Origin: Gloeothece verrucosa PCC 7822
GTDB taxonomy: Bacteria; Cyanobacteriota; Cyanobacteriia; Cyanobacteriales; Microcystaceae
Direction of reading: 5' to 3'
Assembly: GCF_000147335.1 (NCBI RefSeq)
Contig: NC_014501.1
Location: forward strand, 4,573,501 to 4,637,500
DNA length: 64,000 bases
Shown in pieces: positions 34,495-42,409 of this stretch. Every line of letters begins with the position of its first letter. Position 1 is the stretch's first letter. The notes under the pieces are model-generated. The model made no database searches and was not told the origin of the DNA. It saw nothing but the letters and a program-made list of their open reading frames with translations. The translations under genes and the position numbers were made by a program.

Positions 34495-35697
34495 TTATTT
34501 ATGCGCTTTAAGTTTAGAACCAAAAAATAAACCTCCTAAGCCTAATAAACTCAAGATTGATCCCGGTTCTGGGACAGATTTACTACCAAAATTGAGATTT
34601 TCAATAACACTATTGTCTGTAAGAGTCAATTGATAATTGATCTCATTTAACTGACGACCATTTAACGGTTCTAGTGGACGATTACCTGGTAAAAAGTCAT
34701 TATTGGGATCACTGTCAGCCACAGCCTGATAAGCCGCCAGTTGTGCCGAGGAAACTTGAATAGGAGTCTTGAAGACAAACCAATTAACACCTTCAGTTGC
34801 TGGTGGAGTCGTTAAGGAACCCGTATAGAAATATCCTTGAGAATCTTCAGGAAACAAAGCATTAGTATCAAAATTTTCAAGGCCCAAAATCTGATCACCG
34901 TTGTTAGGTATAGAGGGAATATTAGAAAAAATTGAGCCTAACGCTTGATTTTCCTGCCCCACTTCCAAAAACAATCCAATGACTGCCAGTCCGCCATTCT
35001 GATGTCGATGCACTAGGTGAAGTTCTAAAGGAGAATTAGATCCGCTTAAATTATGCTCACTGGGACTATGGAAATGAAATTGTAGCAGTTTAAAGTCTTC
35101 TCCACCAAGGTCGATATAATTTTCACTTTCTGAAGAATATTCGGCTTCAATGGTGTGACCATTATTAAAAAGTCTTTCTAGAGTCGTTGTTTGATAATTA
35201 CGATTTAACCATTTATTTAAATCTACGGTAGGCCCTGTAAGGTCGATGGGAGTTTGAAAATACCCATTAGCATCCGGTGCAATGGTGCCCCAATGTTCTA
35301 CCCCAACTATTCCTAAAGATGGAATGTCTTGATAACCCCATTGACCGTTAACTGAACCCAGAGTTAAATTAGTAATAAAATTCGGGCTAGTTTGTTTCCC
35401 ATTGGAGGGTAATACTTGACGAACAATATAAGCACCAGCCCCTAGTTCGCTAAATTGATAAAAACCTGACTCATTGGTAGTGGTTGTTTGAATAACGTTG
35501 CCAGTTTGATCAATCAGTTCAAGTTGCCGACCTGATAAAATTGCTTCATTAGCATCTTGAATTTTATTCCCATTTAGGTCATTATAACTAATGCCAGAAA
35601 TAGAACCAAATGCTTGTGCAGATAGGGGTGTTAATAGTCCAACTGCTACTAATAAACTGGCTTCAGCCATGAACAGAAACTTTTGCGAAAAATTCAT
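34495..35697 (-). CDS. Secreted alpha-carbonic anhydrase with SdrD_B-like module and PEP-CTERM tail
   Basis: A 400-residue three-module protein. Residues 1-29 are a signal peptide (ending SAQAF). Residues about 30-110 form an SdrD_B/Cna-like beta-sandwich (GISYNDLNGNKIQDANEAIL). Residues about 130-365 are an alpha-type carbonic anhydrase: HWG start, NNGHTIEAEY, zinc ligands His208 and His210 in FHFHSPSEH and His227 in ELHLVHRH, and the GSLTTPPATEGVNW substrate pocket. The tail VPEPGSILSLLGLGGLFFGS is a PEP-CTERM sorting signal. It should interconvert CO2 and bicarbonate at the cell surface. A 177-bp MITE-like element lies 78 bases upstream of the start. Confidence 0.9.
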   Translation of the reverse strand: MNFSQKFLFMAEASLLVAVGLLTPLSAQAFGSISGISYNDLNGNKIQDANEAILSGRQLELIDQTGNVIQTTTTNESGFYQFSELGAGAYIVRQVLPSNGKQTSPNFITNLTLGSVNGQWGYQDIPSLGIVGVEHWGTIAPDANGYFQTPIDLTGPTVDLNKWLNRNYQTTTLERLFNNGHTIEAEYSSESENYIDLGGEDFKLLQFHFHSPSEHNLSGSNSPLELHLVHRHQNGGLAVIGLFLEVGQENQALGSIFSNIPSIPNNGDQILGLENFDTNALFPEDSQGYFYTGSLTTPPATEGVNWFVFKTPIQVSSAQLAAYQAVADSDPNNDFLPGNRPLEPLNGRQLNEINYQLTLTDNSVIENLNFGSKSVPEPGSILSLLGLGGLFFGSKLKAHK

Positions 35698-35775
35698 AGA
35701 TTTACCTGCTACAAAAAGATAGCGTTTAGTACAAACGAAAGTTTTAAACCGAATAGCTGCAATAGTATTTAGTGC

Positions 35776-35952
35776 CAGGGCTATTTCATTCTTTTGAAAT
35801 GCTCACAGGCAGCAAGCCGCTAGCTCTACGAACCAAGCCTGCCTACGCAGGCTAAAAGGCTCATAATTCTTCGAATAGCCCGCGCAGGTGGGCTTTGTTA
35901 GTGAGCAACTACCCTTCAGGGTTAGGGCGTTTGAGAGAATGAAATAGCCCTG
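35776..35952. mobile_element. MITE-like element, 177 bp, with 9-bp target site duplication
   Basis: Perfect 17-bp terminal inverted repeats, CAGGGCTATTTCATTCT at 35776-35792 and its complement at 35936-35952. The flanking 9-mer ATTTAGTGC is duplicated at 35767-35775 and 35953-35961. It has no coding capacity; inside is a GCCTGC/GCAGGC hairpin. A 9-bp duplication is typical of IS4-type transposases, which could act in trans. Confidence 0.9.
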
Positions 35953-35961
35953 ATTTAGTGC

Positions 35962-36421
35962 CTTTTCACTAAATATTTAAGAAAAATTTAAGTTTTAGTT
36001 AATTCCTCTTCTTGGCTTTGGCTCATGAAAATTTCGATGCCCCGAAAAGCCATCTGTTAAGTGATTAAAAAATACTTAAAAGTTCCAAAACCTAGTCAGC
36101 AAGTTTTGTTCAAGTTCTTGCTTATTCTCTATTAAAAATTATAGGGTTTTTATAGAGAGAAAAATCCGTTTGTAGGAAAATTAAACAAACTCTTAGATAA
36201 AAAAATAAAATACTCCGAGAAAATCCTTAAGAATCCCCGAAATATATCAATCTAAATCCGTAATTTTTACAGGTTCAATTCAAAAATCCTGTCCTCAAGT
36301 TTGCTAAACTTTACAAAATTGCTAAAAAAACGATGGCTAATGGTTCCCCCACTCTTAAGTGTTTGCTACATATTTAACACGGATCAATTAAGTATTACTA
36401 AATCTCAAAAAATAATGGTCT
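35962..36421. other. 460-base AT-rich gap, no gene recognised
   Basis: No ORF or tRNA was seen between the MITE and the terminator at 36422. The last 120 bases could encode a small plus-strand transcript ending at that terminator (see findings). Confidence 0.35.
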
Positions 36422-36444
36422 AGCCCGCTCTAGCGGGCTTTTTT
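36422..36444 (+). terminator. Intrinsic terminator, plus-strand orientation
   Basis: Perfect 7-bp stem AGCCCGC/GCGGGCT with loop TCTA and a T5-6 run on the plus strand. The stem lies 24 bases past the dapF stop, so on the reverse strand it may also help end dapF transcription, but there the T-rich stretch starts only eight bases later. Confidence 0.75.
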
Positions 36445-36467
36445 CGGTTGCTTCTAACGCTTAAGGA

Positions 36468-37313
36468 TTAAGGCAGATAAATCCCAGAAAATACTCGTTT
36501 AGCCGGTCCCGTCATATAGACATGACCATCGGTTTCAGACCAATAAATCCGTAAACACCCCCCGGGTAATTCCACCGTACATCGGCGATCACTCCGATGA
36601 GTTAACAGGCCAGCTACCACCGTAGCACAAGCCCCCGTTCCGCAGGCCAAAGTAATACCTGCTCCCCTTTCCCAAACGCGCATCTTTAAATAATCAGGGC
36701 GTACCACCTCTATAAACTCAGTATTGGTTCTTTGAGGAAAGGCGGCATGATGTTCAAACTCCGGGCCAATGACTTCTAGGGGAATCTCATCCACATTCTC
36801 CACAAAGGTAATACAATGAGGGTTCCCCATACTCACACAAGTCACCAACCAAGACTTACCCCCCACTGATAGCGGCTGATTAATCACTTTTTCGGTGGCG
36901 GTTACCAGAGTCGTAGGAATTTGTGCCGCTTGCAGTTGAGGAGGTCCCATATCCACCGTGACTTGTTCTTCCTCTTCTAAACGAGGCGTGATCACTCCCG
37001 CTAACGTATCAATTCGGTAAGCTTTACCAGACTCAGAAGTGCCTTCCAACTGAGCAATAAATTGAGCTAAACAACGAATTCCATTACCACACATTTCCGG
37101 TTCTGAACCATCAGAATTAAAAATCCGCATCTGATAATCCGTCTGAGGTGTTCCCGGCAAGACAAAAATCACCCCATCTGCACCAATGCCAAAATGGCGA
37201 TCGCACATCTGAACCGCCATTTCAGGAGACACCAGAGGGTCTTTGGAATGACGATTATCAATCAAGATAAAATCGTTGCCTAATCCGTGATATTTTGTAA
37301 ATTCGATGCCCAT
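36468..37313 (-). CDS. dapF: Diaminopimelate epimerase
   Basis: A 281-residue DapF converting LL- to meso-diaminopimelate for lysine and peptidoglycan. The two catalytic cysteines are in EMCGNGIRC (about 80-88) and ACGTGACA (near 225). The start MGIEFTKYHGLGNDF at 37313 is the conserved family start; an upstream frame to 37370 adds 19 unconserved residues. It is divergent from hfq, an arrangement conserved in cyanobacteria. Confidence 0.96.
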   Translation of the reverse strand: MGIEFTKYHGLGNDFILIDNRHSKDPLVSPEMAVQMCDRHFGIGADGVIFVLPGTPQTDYQMRIFNSDGSEPEMCGNGIRCLAQFIAQLEGTSESGKAYRIDTLAGVITPRLEEEEQVTVDMGPPQLQAAQIPTTLVTATEKVINQPLSVGGKSWLVTCVSMGNPHCITFVENVDEIPLEVIGPEFEHHAAFPQRTNTEFIEVVRPDYLKMRVWERGAGITLACGTGACATVVAGLLTHRSDRRCTVELPGGCLRIYWSETDGHVYMTGPAKRVFSGIYLP

Positions 37314-37417
37314 AAATTTCCAATTGAGTGAACTATGAACAAATATCAAACGCCCCTGAACAATCAGCAAATTTCGATTGATAATTAAAGTAACAAGAGC
37401 TAGTTCATGATTGTATT

Positions 37418-37630
37418 ATGGCTGAATTTAACACCGATTTGCCTAGTGTACGTGCAATTCAACAATTCCTCAAAGATAAACAAGAGGTAGAATTGAAGTT
37501 AGTTACCGATGACCTTCTCGTAGGGCGAATATTCTGGCAAGATAACGACTGTCTGTGTCTGGTGGATCAATATGACCAAAAGACCCTAGTGTGGCGGCAA
37601 GCATTAGTTTATCTTAAACCCAAAGCCTAA
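37418..37630 (+). CDS. hfq: Hfq-like Sm RNA-binding protein
   Basis: A 70-residue cyanobacterial Hfq. It starts with PSVRAIQQFLKDKQEVELK and carries the Sm1-like LKLVTDDLLVGRIFWQDND and Sm2-like LVWRQALVYLKP. Cyanobacterial Hfq diverges from the enterobacterial KH motif and in Synechocystis affects motility through pilus proteins rather than classic sRNA binding. The neighbouring dapF gene is the known cyanobacterial context and supports the call. ORF size equals the known homologues. Confidence 0.9.
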   Translation: MAEFNTDLPSVRAIQQFLKDKQEVELKLVTDDLLVGRIFWQDNDCLCLVDQYDQKTLVWRQALVYLKPKA

Positions 37631-37721
37631 TAATCAACCTTAAACTTTTTCAGCACCGAGGTGGGCACAATTACTTTATGTACAATCTTTAATTGCTCCA
37701 TCCATCATCCCTCAAGATGCT

Positions 37722-38264
37722 ATGACTATTCAAGAAATTGTTGAACAAGCACTAAAAGACGGCTTTCTCACCCCCAATCGAGAAGCCGAAGTCGGACGAA
37801 TCTGTGATAGTGCATCAGAACTATCAATTGAAGAATATATGGCTTTAGATCGGCTAATGGAAGCTTTGCTCACCGGTGAAGTGGTGGCCATGCCTCGCAA
37901 ACAGTTTATTAACGTGATGGAAGAACTCGTCATTAGCCAAGCCATTAATCGAGTAGCAGAACTCAAAAGCAGCAACGATAGTTTAGATGTAGGGGATATA
38001 GCCGCTTATGCTCTTAACCGTTTACCCCCCCTATATGCCACCACCGAAGAAGGAGCTAACTACCAACGTCAACGAGCCAAAGAAGAACTTCAAGAGCTAA
38101 TTAAACAACAAGTAGAAGAAGCTATCTATCGCTATTTGGCTCGTCCAGACATTCCCGGACAACCCTTAAAAGGACAAAAAACCCAAGACAACATTCTTGA
38201 GCAGATGAATAGTTTGTTAAAATCCTACGCCCCTGATTATGAACAAACCAATAATAAATCCTGA
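37722..38264 (+). CDS. ComFB-family late competence protein
   Basis: A 180-residue protein with a ComFB-like central domain (about 65-140): EELVISQAINRVAELKSSND, DIAAYALNRLPPLYATTEEG. The N-terminal 60 residues are helical. ComFB proteins are common in cyanobacteria; some bind cyclic di-nucleotides and affect competence or motility, but the role of this one is unproven. It follows hfq by 91 bases on the same strand. Confidence 0.8.
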   Translation: MTIQEIVEQALKDGFLTPNREAEVGRICDSASELSIEEYMALDRLMEALLTGEVVAMPRKQFINVMEELVISQAINRVAELKSSNDSLDVGDIAAYALNRLPPLYATTEEGANYQRQRAKEELQELIKQQVEEAIYRYLARPDIPGQPLKGQKTQDNILEQMNSLLKSYAPDYEQTNNKS

Positions 38265-38478
38265 TAATACACGAAACCTTGTGAGAGTGCCATCGGCTTT
38301 CTGTTGTTGATAATAGCAAACCCAATATCGTATCACGGCTGGGAAGAAAAAGGAGACTTCTATAACCAAGACTTATGCAAAAACAGTGACTTCTCTAAAA
38401 CTGTCCACTATTAATTAAAACCAAGGAACATTTAGGGTAAGATGACTGTCTAAATAGAACTGTGAGGAGTAATGAATC

Positions 38479-39150
38479 TTGGGTAAATTCATGAGTCAAT
38501 CAATTTCAGCATCCTGGTCCACAGTTGAAGGTAAAAAAACCAGCAACTTAGTATCTCCTGACAAACTTTCAAATTTTGATTTAATTTTACGTTGTCAGGA
38601 AGGATTCCAGCCTGATCGTGTAGCCTTTGCTGAACTTTTGCGCCGTTATCAAACTCATGTAGACAAGTTACTATACCACTTAGCACCTGATTGGCAAGAC
38701 CGAGCCGATCTTGCTCAAGAAGTTTGGATTCGGGTGTATCGTAATATCAAACGTCTAAATGAGCCACTAAAATTTCGTGGCTGGCTGAGTCGGATTGCTA
38801 CCAACTTATTTTATGATGAGTTACGCAAACGCAAACGAGTCAGTAATCCAGTATCGTTAGACGCGCCGCGAAGAGTAGATGATGGAGAAATTGACTGGGA
38901 TATCGTTTCTGATTATCCTTCTCCTGATGATCATCTCGCTACCCGAGAATTTTACGAACAACTCCGACTAGCGATCGCTAATTTACCAGAAGCCTTCCGT
39001 ACCACTATCGTTCTTCGAGAAATAGAAGGAATGGCTTATGAAGAAATTGCCGAAATCACCGGCGTTTCTTTAGGAACTGTTAAGTCTAGAATCGCCCGAG
39101 CTAGAGCTAAGTTACAATCGGTTTTACAACCCTATCTAGGAGACAGCTAA
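38479..39150 (+). CDS. sigG: ECF-type (group 3) sigma factor, SigG-like
   Basis: A 223-residue RNA polymerase sigma factor. Region 2 (about 40-115) has LLRRYQTHVDKLLYHLAPDW and DLAQEVWIRVYRNIKRL; region 4 (about 165-215) has LPEAFRTTIVLREIEGMAYE and the helix-turn-helix GVSLGTVKSRIARARAKL. Start choice: TTG at 38479 lies nine bases after GAGGAG; an ATG at 38491 is 21 bases from it. A 4-codon ORF begins at 38472. The following gene encodes an anti-sigma-like membrane protein, as for Synechocystis sigG; symbol is by context and length. Confidence 0.85.
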   Translation: MGKFMSQSISASWSTVEGKKTSNLVSPDKLSNFDLILRCQEGFQPDRVAFAELLRRYQTHVDKLLYHLAPDWQDRADLAQEVWIRVYRNIKRLNEPLKFRGWLSRIATNLFYDELRKRKRVSNPVSLDAPRRVDDGEIDWDIVSDYPSPDDHLATREFYEQLRLAIANLPEAFRTTIVLREIEGMAYEEIAEITGVSLGTVKSRIARARAKLQSVLQPYLGDS

Positions 39151-39262
39151 AATTAGTACAAGACAAACCCGTTCCCCAAGTGAGGAGTGTCACTACATAG
39201 CTAAGAGTGAGCGTTAATCTCCGCAACAGAGTGCGTTCGTATCACTCAGTCAAGAGGTCAAC

Positions 39263-39835
39263 ATGAGGTCAAACTTTGATGAGCTTAATCCCCAACGGCA
39301 TCTAGTCGTTGAAGATACCAATGTAAATAATCCTGAATATGTTAATGATACTCCTCCGTTAGTGGAAGACTCTGAACAAGAGGAAAAATGTTTTGAATTA
39401 TTGAGTGCCTATATAGATGGCGAAGTAACCCCTTGTGAACGTCGGCAAGTTCAAGAATGGCTCGATAACGACCCGAAAATTCATCAGTTATATATTAAGT
39501 TGTCGAGGATACATCAAGCCATTGAGCAGATTCCTATTCCCGCTTCGGCCTCTGTACCTTCCTCTCAACTCACTGAACAGGTTTTTCAACGTCTTGACGG
39601 GCGACGCAAAAGCGGCTTTGTCTCCTTGGGAGTTGCCATCATTGGAGCAATAGTATTAGGAATATTAACCGGTTTAGTGGTTAAAAATAATTCTGAGCTA
39701 CCCAAACTCGCTAAACAAACCTTAACCAATGCCTCTGACAATTCAGAAGGATTAATGATTGCTCTCAATCAGCCAGTGATGGATATTCCCACTATTGGTA
39801 TATTACCGCCCAAAAATTCGTCTTCTGATCAATAA
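39263..39835 (+). CDS. Anti-sigma factor-like membrane protein
   Basis: A 190-residue protein with an N-terminal anti-sigma-type helical segment (ELLSAYIDGEVTPCERRQVQ, about 45-65) and one membrane helix (VSLGVAIIGAIVLGILTGLVV, about 120-140). The zinc H-x3-C-x2-C pattern of ZAS domains is missing; only one Cys is present. Placed 112 bases after the ECF sigma gene, it is the likely cognate anti-sigma factor. Mode of release is unknown. Confidence 0.8.
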   Translation: MRSNFDELNPQRHLVVEDTNVNNPEYVNDTPPLVEDSEQEEKCFELLSAYIDGEVTPCERRQVQEWLDNDPKIHQLYIKLSRIHQAIEQIPIPASASVPSSQLTEQVFQRLDGRRKSGFVSLGVAIIGAIVLGILTGLVVKNNSELPKLAKQTLTNASDNSEGLMIALNQPVMDIPTIGILPPKNSSSDQ

Positions 39836-39851
39836 AATTGGCAATACTAGC

Positions 39852-40253
39852 TTATGGGTGTTGTTGAGTCCACCATCCCGACGCAATAACAACACCTCCC
39901 AACTGTTTGACCTTCTCAGGCATCATCAAATAACCCCAAGCATTGGCTAAAAATTCGCCAGAAAAAGCATAAACAGCGATTTTTTGCCGGTAATACTCAT
40001 TGTCTGCTCCTAGTCCCCCAGGATTATAACCTTCTAACTCATCGAGTTTGATTAAAACAGAATCATCATTAAAAGTTAATAATACCCCTTTAACTTGCTC
40101 ACCCCCTACAGTCATCGCTGGATATCCACAGTAGCGCAAGTGAAACAGTTTGCCATAAGTATAAGCCTCAAGGGCCTCGCTCACGTAATCAGCACAATAA
40201 TAGGGGTAATTAACCTCTCCAGGTTTGAGAGTTCCATAAACAAAAACTTTCAA
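39852..40253 (-). CDS. Gamma-glutamylcyclotransferase-family protein
   Basis: A 133-residue protein of the AIG2-like/GGCT fold. The substrate-loop motif YGTLKPGE is at residues 5-12 and the acidic catalytic Glu lies in LDELEGY (about 71-77). It may act on gamma-glutamylamines or a related peptide; the family is broad and the substrate unknown. Convergent with the anti-sigma gene. Confidence 0.85.
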   Translation of the reverse strand: MKVFVYGTLKPGEVNYPYYCADYVSEALEAYTYGKLFHLRYCGYPAMTVGGEQVKGVLLTFNDDSVLIKLDELEGYNPGGLGADNEYYRQKIAVYAFSGEFLANAWGYLMMPEKVKQLGGVVIASGWWTQQHP

Positions 40254-40431
40254 TGTTTTTAACCTTAATGATTATTTATAATTATCGATTTTAAGATTTT
40301 TTAGCCGGAATATTCAAGATTTAACCATACATTTGAAAAGATTTATCAAACTGTTGGGAGAAGTTTTTAGAAATTGGTCTGGACTGATTGTGATGCTACC
40401 ATAGAAATAAGCCACCCGTTTATTGATAACA

Positions 40432-41088
40432 ATGACAACTACATCAGAAGTTTACCAAGGACAATTTGGCGAATTTACCATTACCGATAGTGATCGCACA
40501 GGAGTCATTATCTATCGACTCGGTTTAACCTTAGCCGCCTTAAGCTTTACTCTAGGAAGTGGGTTAATCCTTTCCCGAGGAGAACAAGCTTGGGTATTGT
40601 CATTACTGACTCCCTTATTTGCCCTTTTTTCTTTGGGACTAGCCATTAGTTTAGTGACCATTCATATTTATTTAGCTCCCCTTCATCGACTACTACAACT
40701 ATTTTGGGCTGTGGGAACCCTGTCAGCTATCATATTAGCTTTTAAAAGTCAACAACCCTTAGCCTTATATGTCTATGAACATCCCTTAACTCTGTTAGGA
40801 ATAGGTTTTAGTTTTGCGGCTTTAACGGGAATTTATTTTAAAGAAGCTTTTTGTTTTAATCGTTTAGAAACAAAATTTTTAACTCCCTTAGTTCCCTTAT
40901 TATTGTTAGGACATATCCTAGGCATTTTACCGCCAGTGATTGAACAAATGTTACTAACGATTTGGTGTTTTTTATTTATTATTTTTATTATGCGAAAAGC
41001 GATTCAACCCATCCCGCCAGATATTGGCGATAAATCGGTATTTACTTATTTAAAACAACAACGATTAGCCAAAACAGCCAAATCTTAA
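40432..41088 (+). CDS. DUF2301-type multi-pass membrane protein
   Basis: A 218-residue integral membrane protein with about seven hydrophobic segments (for example TLAALSFTLGSGLILSR, LLTPLFALFSLGLAISLV). The N-terminal VYQGQFGEFTITDSDRTGVI and the acidic FKEAFCFNR motif fit the cyanobacterial DUF2301 family. I use the ATG at 40432 rather than a TTG at 40423. It is followed four bases later by a YdcF-like gene, so the two are likely co-expressed. Function unknown. Confidence 0.8.
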   Translation: MTTTSEVYQGQFGEFTITDSDRTGVIIYRLGLTLAALSFTLGSGLILSRGEQAWVLSLLTPLFALFSLGLAISLVTIHIYLAPLHRLLQLFWAVGTLSAIILAFKSQQPLALYVYEHPLTLLGIGFSFAALTGIYFKEAFCFNRLETKFLTPLVPLLLLGHILGILPPVIEQMLLTIWCFLFIIFIMRKAIQPIPPDIGDKSVFTYLKQQRLAKTAKS

Positions 41089-41092
41089 GTAA

Positions 41093-41776
41093 ATGAAATT
41101 TGCGCCTGAATCTTTTCCAAAAATCCAAAAATTTTGGGGATTATTGGAATACAAACCCCAATGGACACTCAGCATTAAAGGTTGGATAATCCTTTTTGCA
41201 CTAATCTTGATTAGTGGGTTAACTTTTATCAGAACTATTCAACCATTTTTAGCCATGAATGCTCCCGTAAAAGCCGATACCTTGGTACTAGAGGGATGGG
41301 TAGGAGATATCGTTGTTCAAGCCGCATTAGAAGAATTTAAACAAGGAAATTATCAACGGATCATTACGACAGGAACTAACTTACTACAAGGCTCATTTTT
41401 AAGTCAATATCAAAATTATGCTCAAATGACAGCCTCAACCTTAATAGCTTTGGGAATTCCTGAAAATAAAATTGTTCCCATCGTTACCCCAAATGTAATT
41501 AGAAATAGAACAGCAGCATCAGCAGAAACAGTAAGAGATTGGATATCTCAATCAAATGTAAAAATCCAAGCAATGAATATTTATTCTTATGATGTGCATA
41601 CTCGGCGAAGTTGGTATTTATTTAAAAAAGTGTTGCCCCCTGATATTAAAATAGGAGCCATTGCTTATCCCGGGGAATATAATCCTCAAATATGGTGGAC
41701 TTCAAGTGCAGGAGTCAAGTCTGTCCTTTCTGAGGCAATCTCTTATCTATATACTCGTATTTTTTGGAAAATTTGA
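41093..41776 (+). CDS. YdcF/SanA/ElyC-family (DUF218) membrane-anchored protein
   Basis: A 227-residue protein with an N-terminal membrane anchor (about 28-48) and a DUF218-like domain: ADTLVLEGWVGD, EEFKQGNYQRIITTGT, ASAETVRDWI, and VHTRRSWYLF. This family includes SanA and ElyC, linked to cell-envelope synthesis in other bacteria; the exact role here is unknown. Four bases after the DUF2301 gene, so probably translated from one mRNA. Confidence 0.82.
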   Translation: MKFAPESFPKIQKFWGLLEYKPQWTLSIKGWIILFALILISGLTFIRTIQPFLAMNAPVKADTLVLEGWVGDIVVQAALEEFKQGNYQRIITTGTNLLQGSFLSQYQNYAQMTASTLIALGIPENKIVPIVTPNVIRNRTAASAETVRDWISQSNVKIQAMNIYSYDVHTRRSWYLFKKVLPPDIKIGAIAYPGEYNPQIWWTSSAGVKSVLSEAISYLYTRIFWKI

Positions 41777-41829
41777 TGATCTTTGAAGGTTTCAGTAAAT
41801 TAGCACTCAGAACTTAATAGCATTCCTGC

Positions 41830-42231
41830 TTAGGCTCCTCCACAACTATGCTGAGAATCTGGAAGAGTAAATGTTTTTTTAGTTCTGAGGTTAGTAACCC
41901 GATAAATTTTGCCTCGATTATCACCCGGAGGGCAGTTTTTCGGAATAAAAGTTAAACATAATTTAACCGGATCTCCAGGTTTGGAAGCTTCAGCTTCAGG
42001 AACCGTGTCATAAGAAACCAAACCAATTCCATTACTAAATTGTATTGAAGTTCCTGAACCCGGAATGGGTTGACCAGTGGTTCCATCTTCTAATCTAGTC
42101 CCAACCTTGGCAACTGAGGTATTACTACACTGTCCTACTTGGGTTGGAGGAGGTGCGGCTTGTGATTTGAGAGAAAAGGTTGGAATACTCAAAAGAATAA
42201 GAATTGCCGTTATAGAAGAGGTTAATTTCAT
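41830..42231 (-). CDS. Secreted conserved hypothetical protein
   Basis: A 133-residue protein starting MKLTSSITAILILLSIPTFS, a signal peptide ending near SQAA. The mature part has QVGQCSNTSVAKVGTRLEDG, an ISYD-like segment, CLTFIPKNCPPGDNRG and a C-terminal SQHSCGGA. Four cysteines could form two disulfides. I recall similar cyanobacterial and proteobacterial proteins of unknown function. The frame is open to 42483 but the extra upstream residues overlap the sugar kinase end and lack sense. Confidence 0.75.
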   Translation of the reverse strand: MKLTSSITAILILLSIPTFSLKSQAAPPPTQVGQCSNTSVAKVGTRLEDGTTGQPIPGSGTSIQFSNGIGLVSYDTVPEAEASKPGDPVKLCLTFIPKNCPPGDNRGKIYRVTNLRTKKTFTLPDSQHSCGGA

Positions 42232-42409
42232 ATTCTGATGATGGTTGTCTTGCGGCTTATTAGGAGAGAATGATAAGACCCTACTCAAGCTATTATATCC
42301 CTCTCTTAAAGTAATAAGAAAAGCTTCCTTATTGTAGGGTGGGTTAGGTGCGGGGATAATTTTTATAAGAAACGGATAAATTTTGATCCGCTCCGTAACC
42401 CACCACTGT

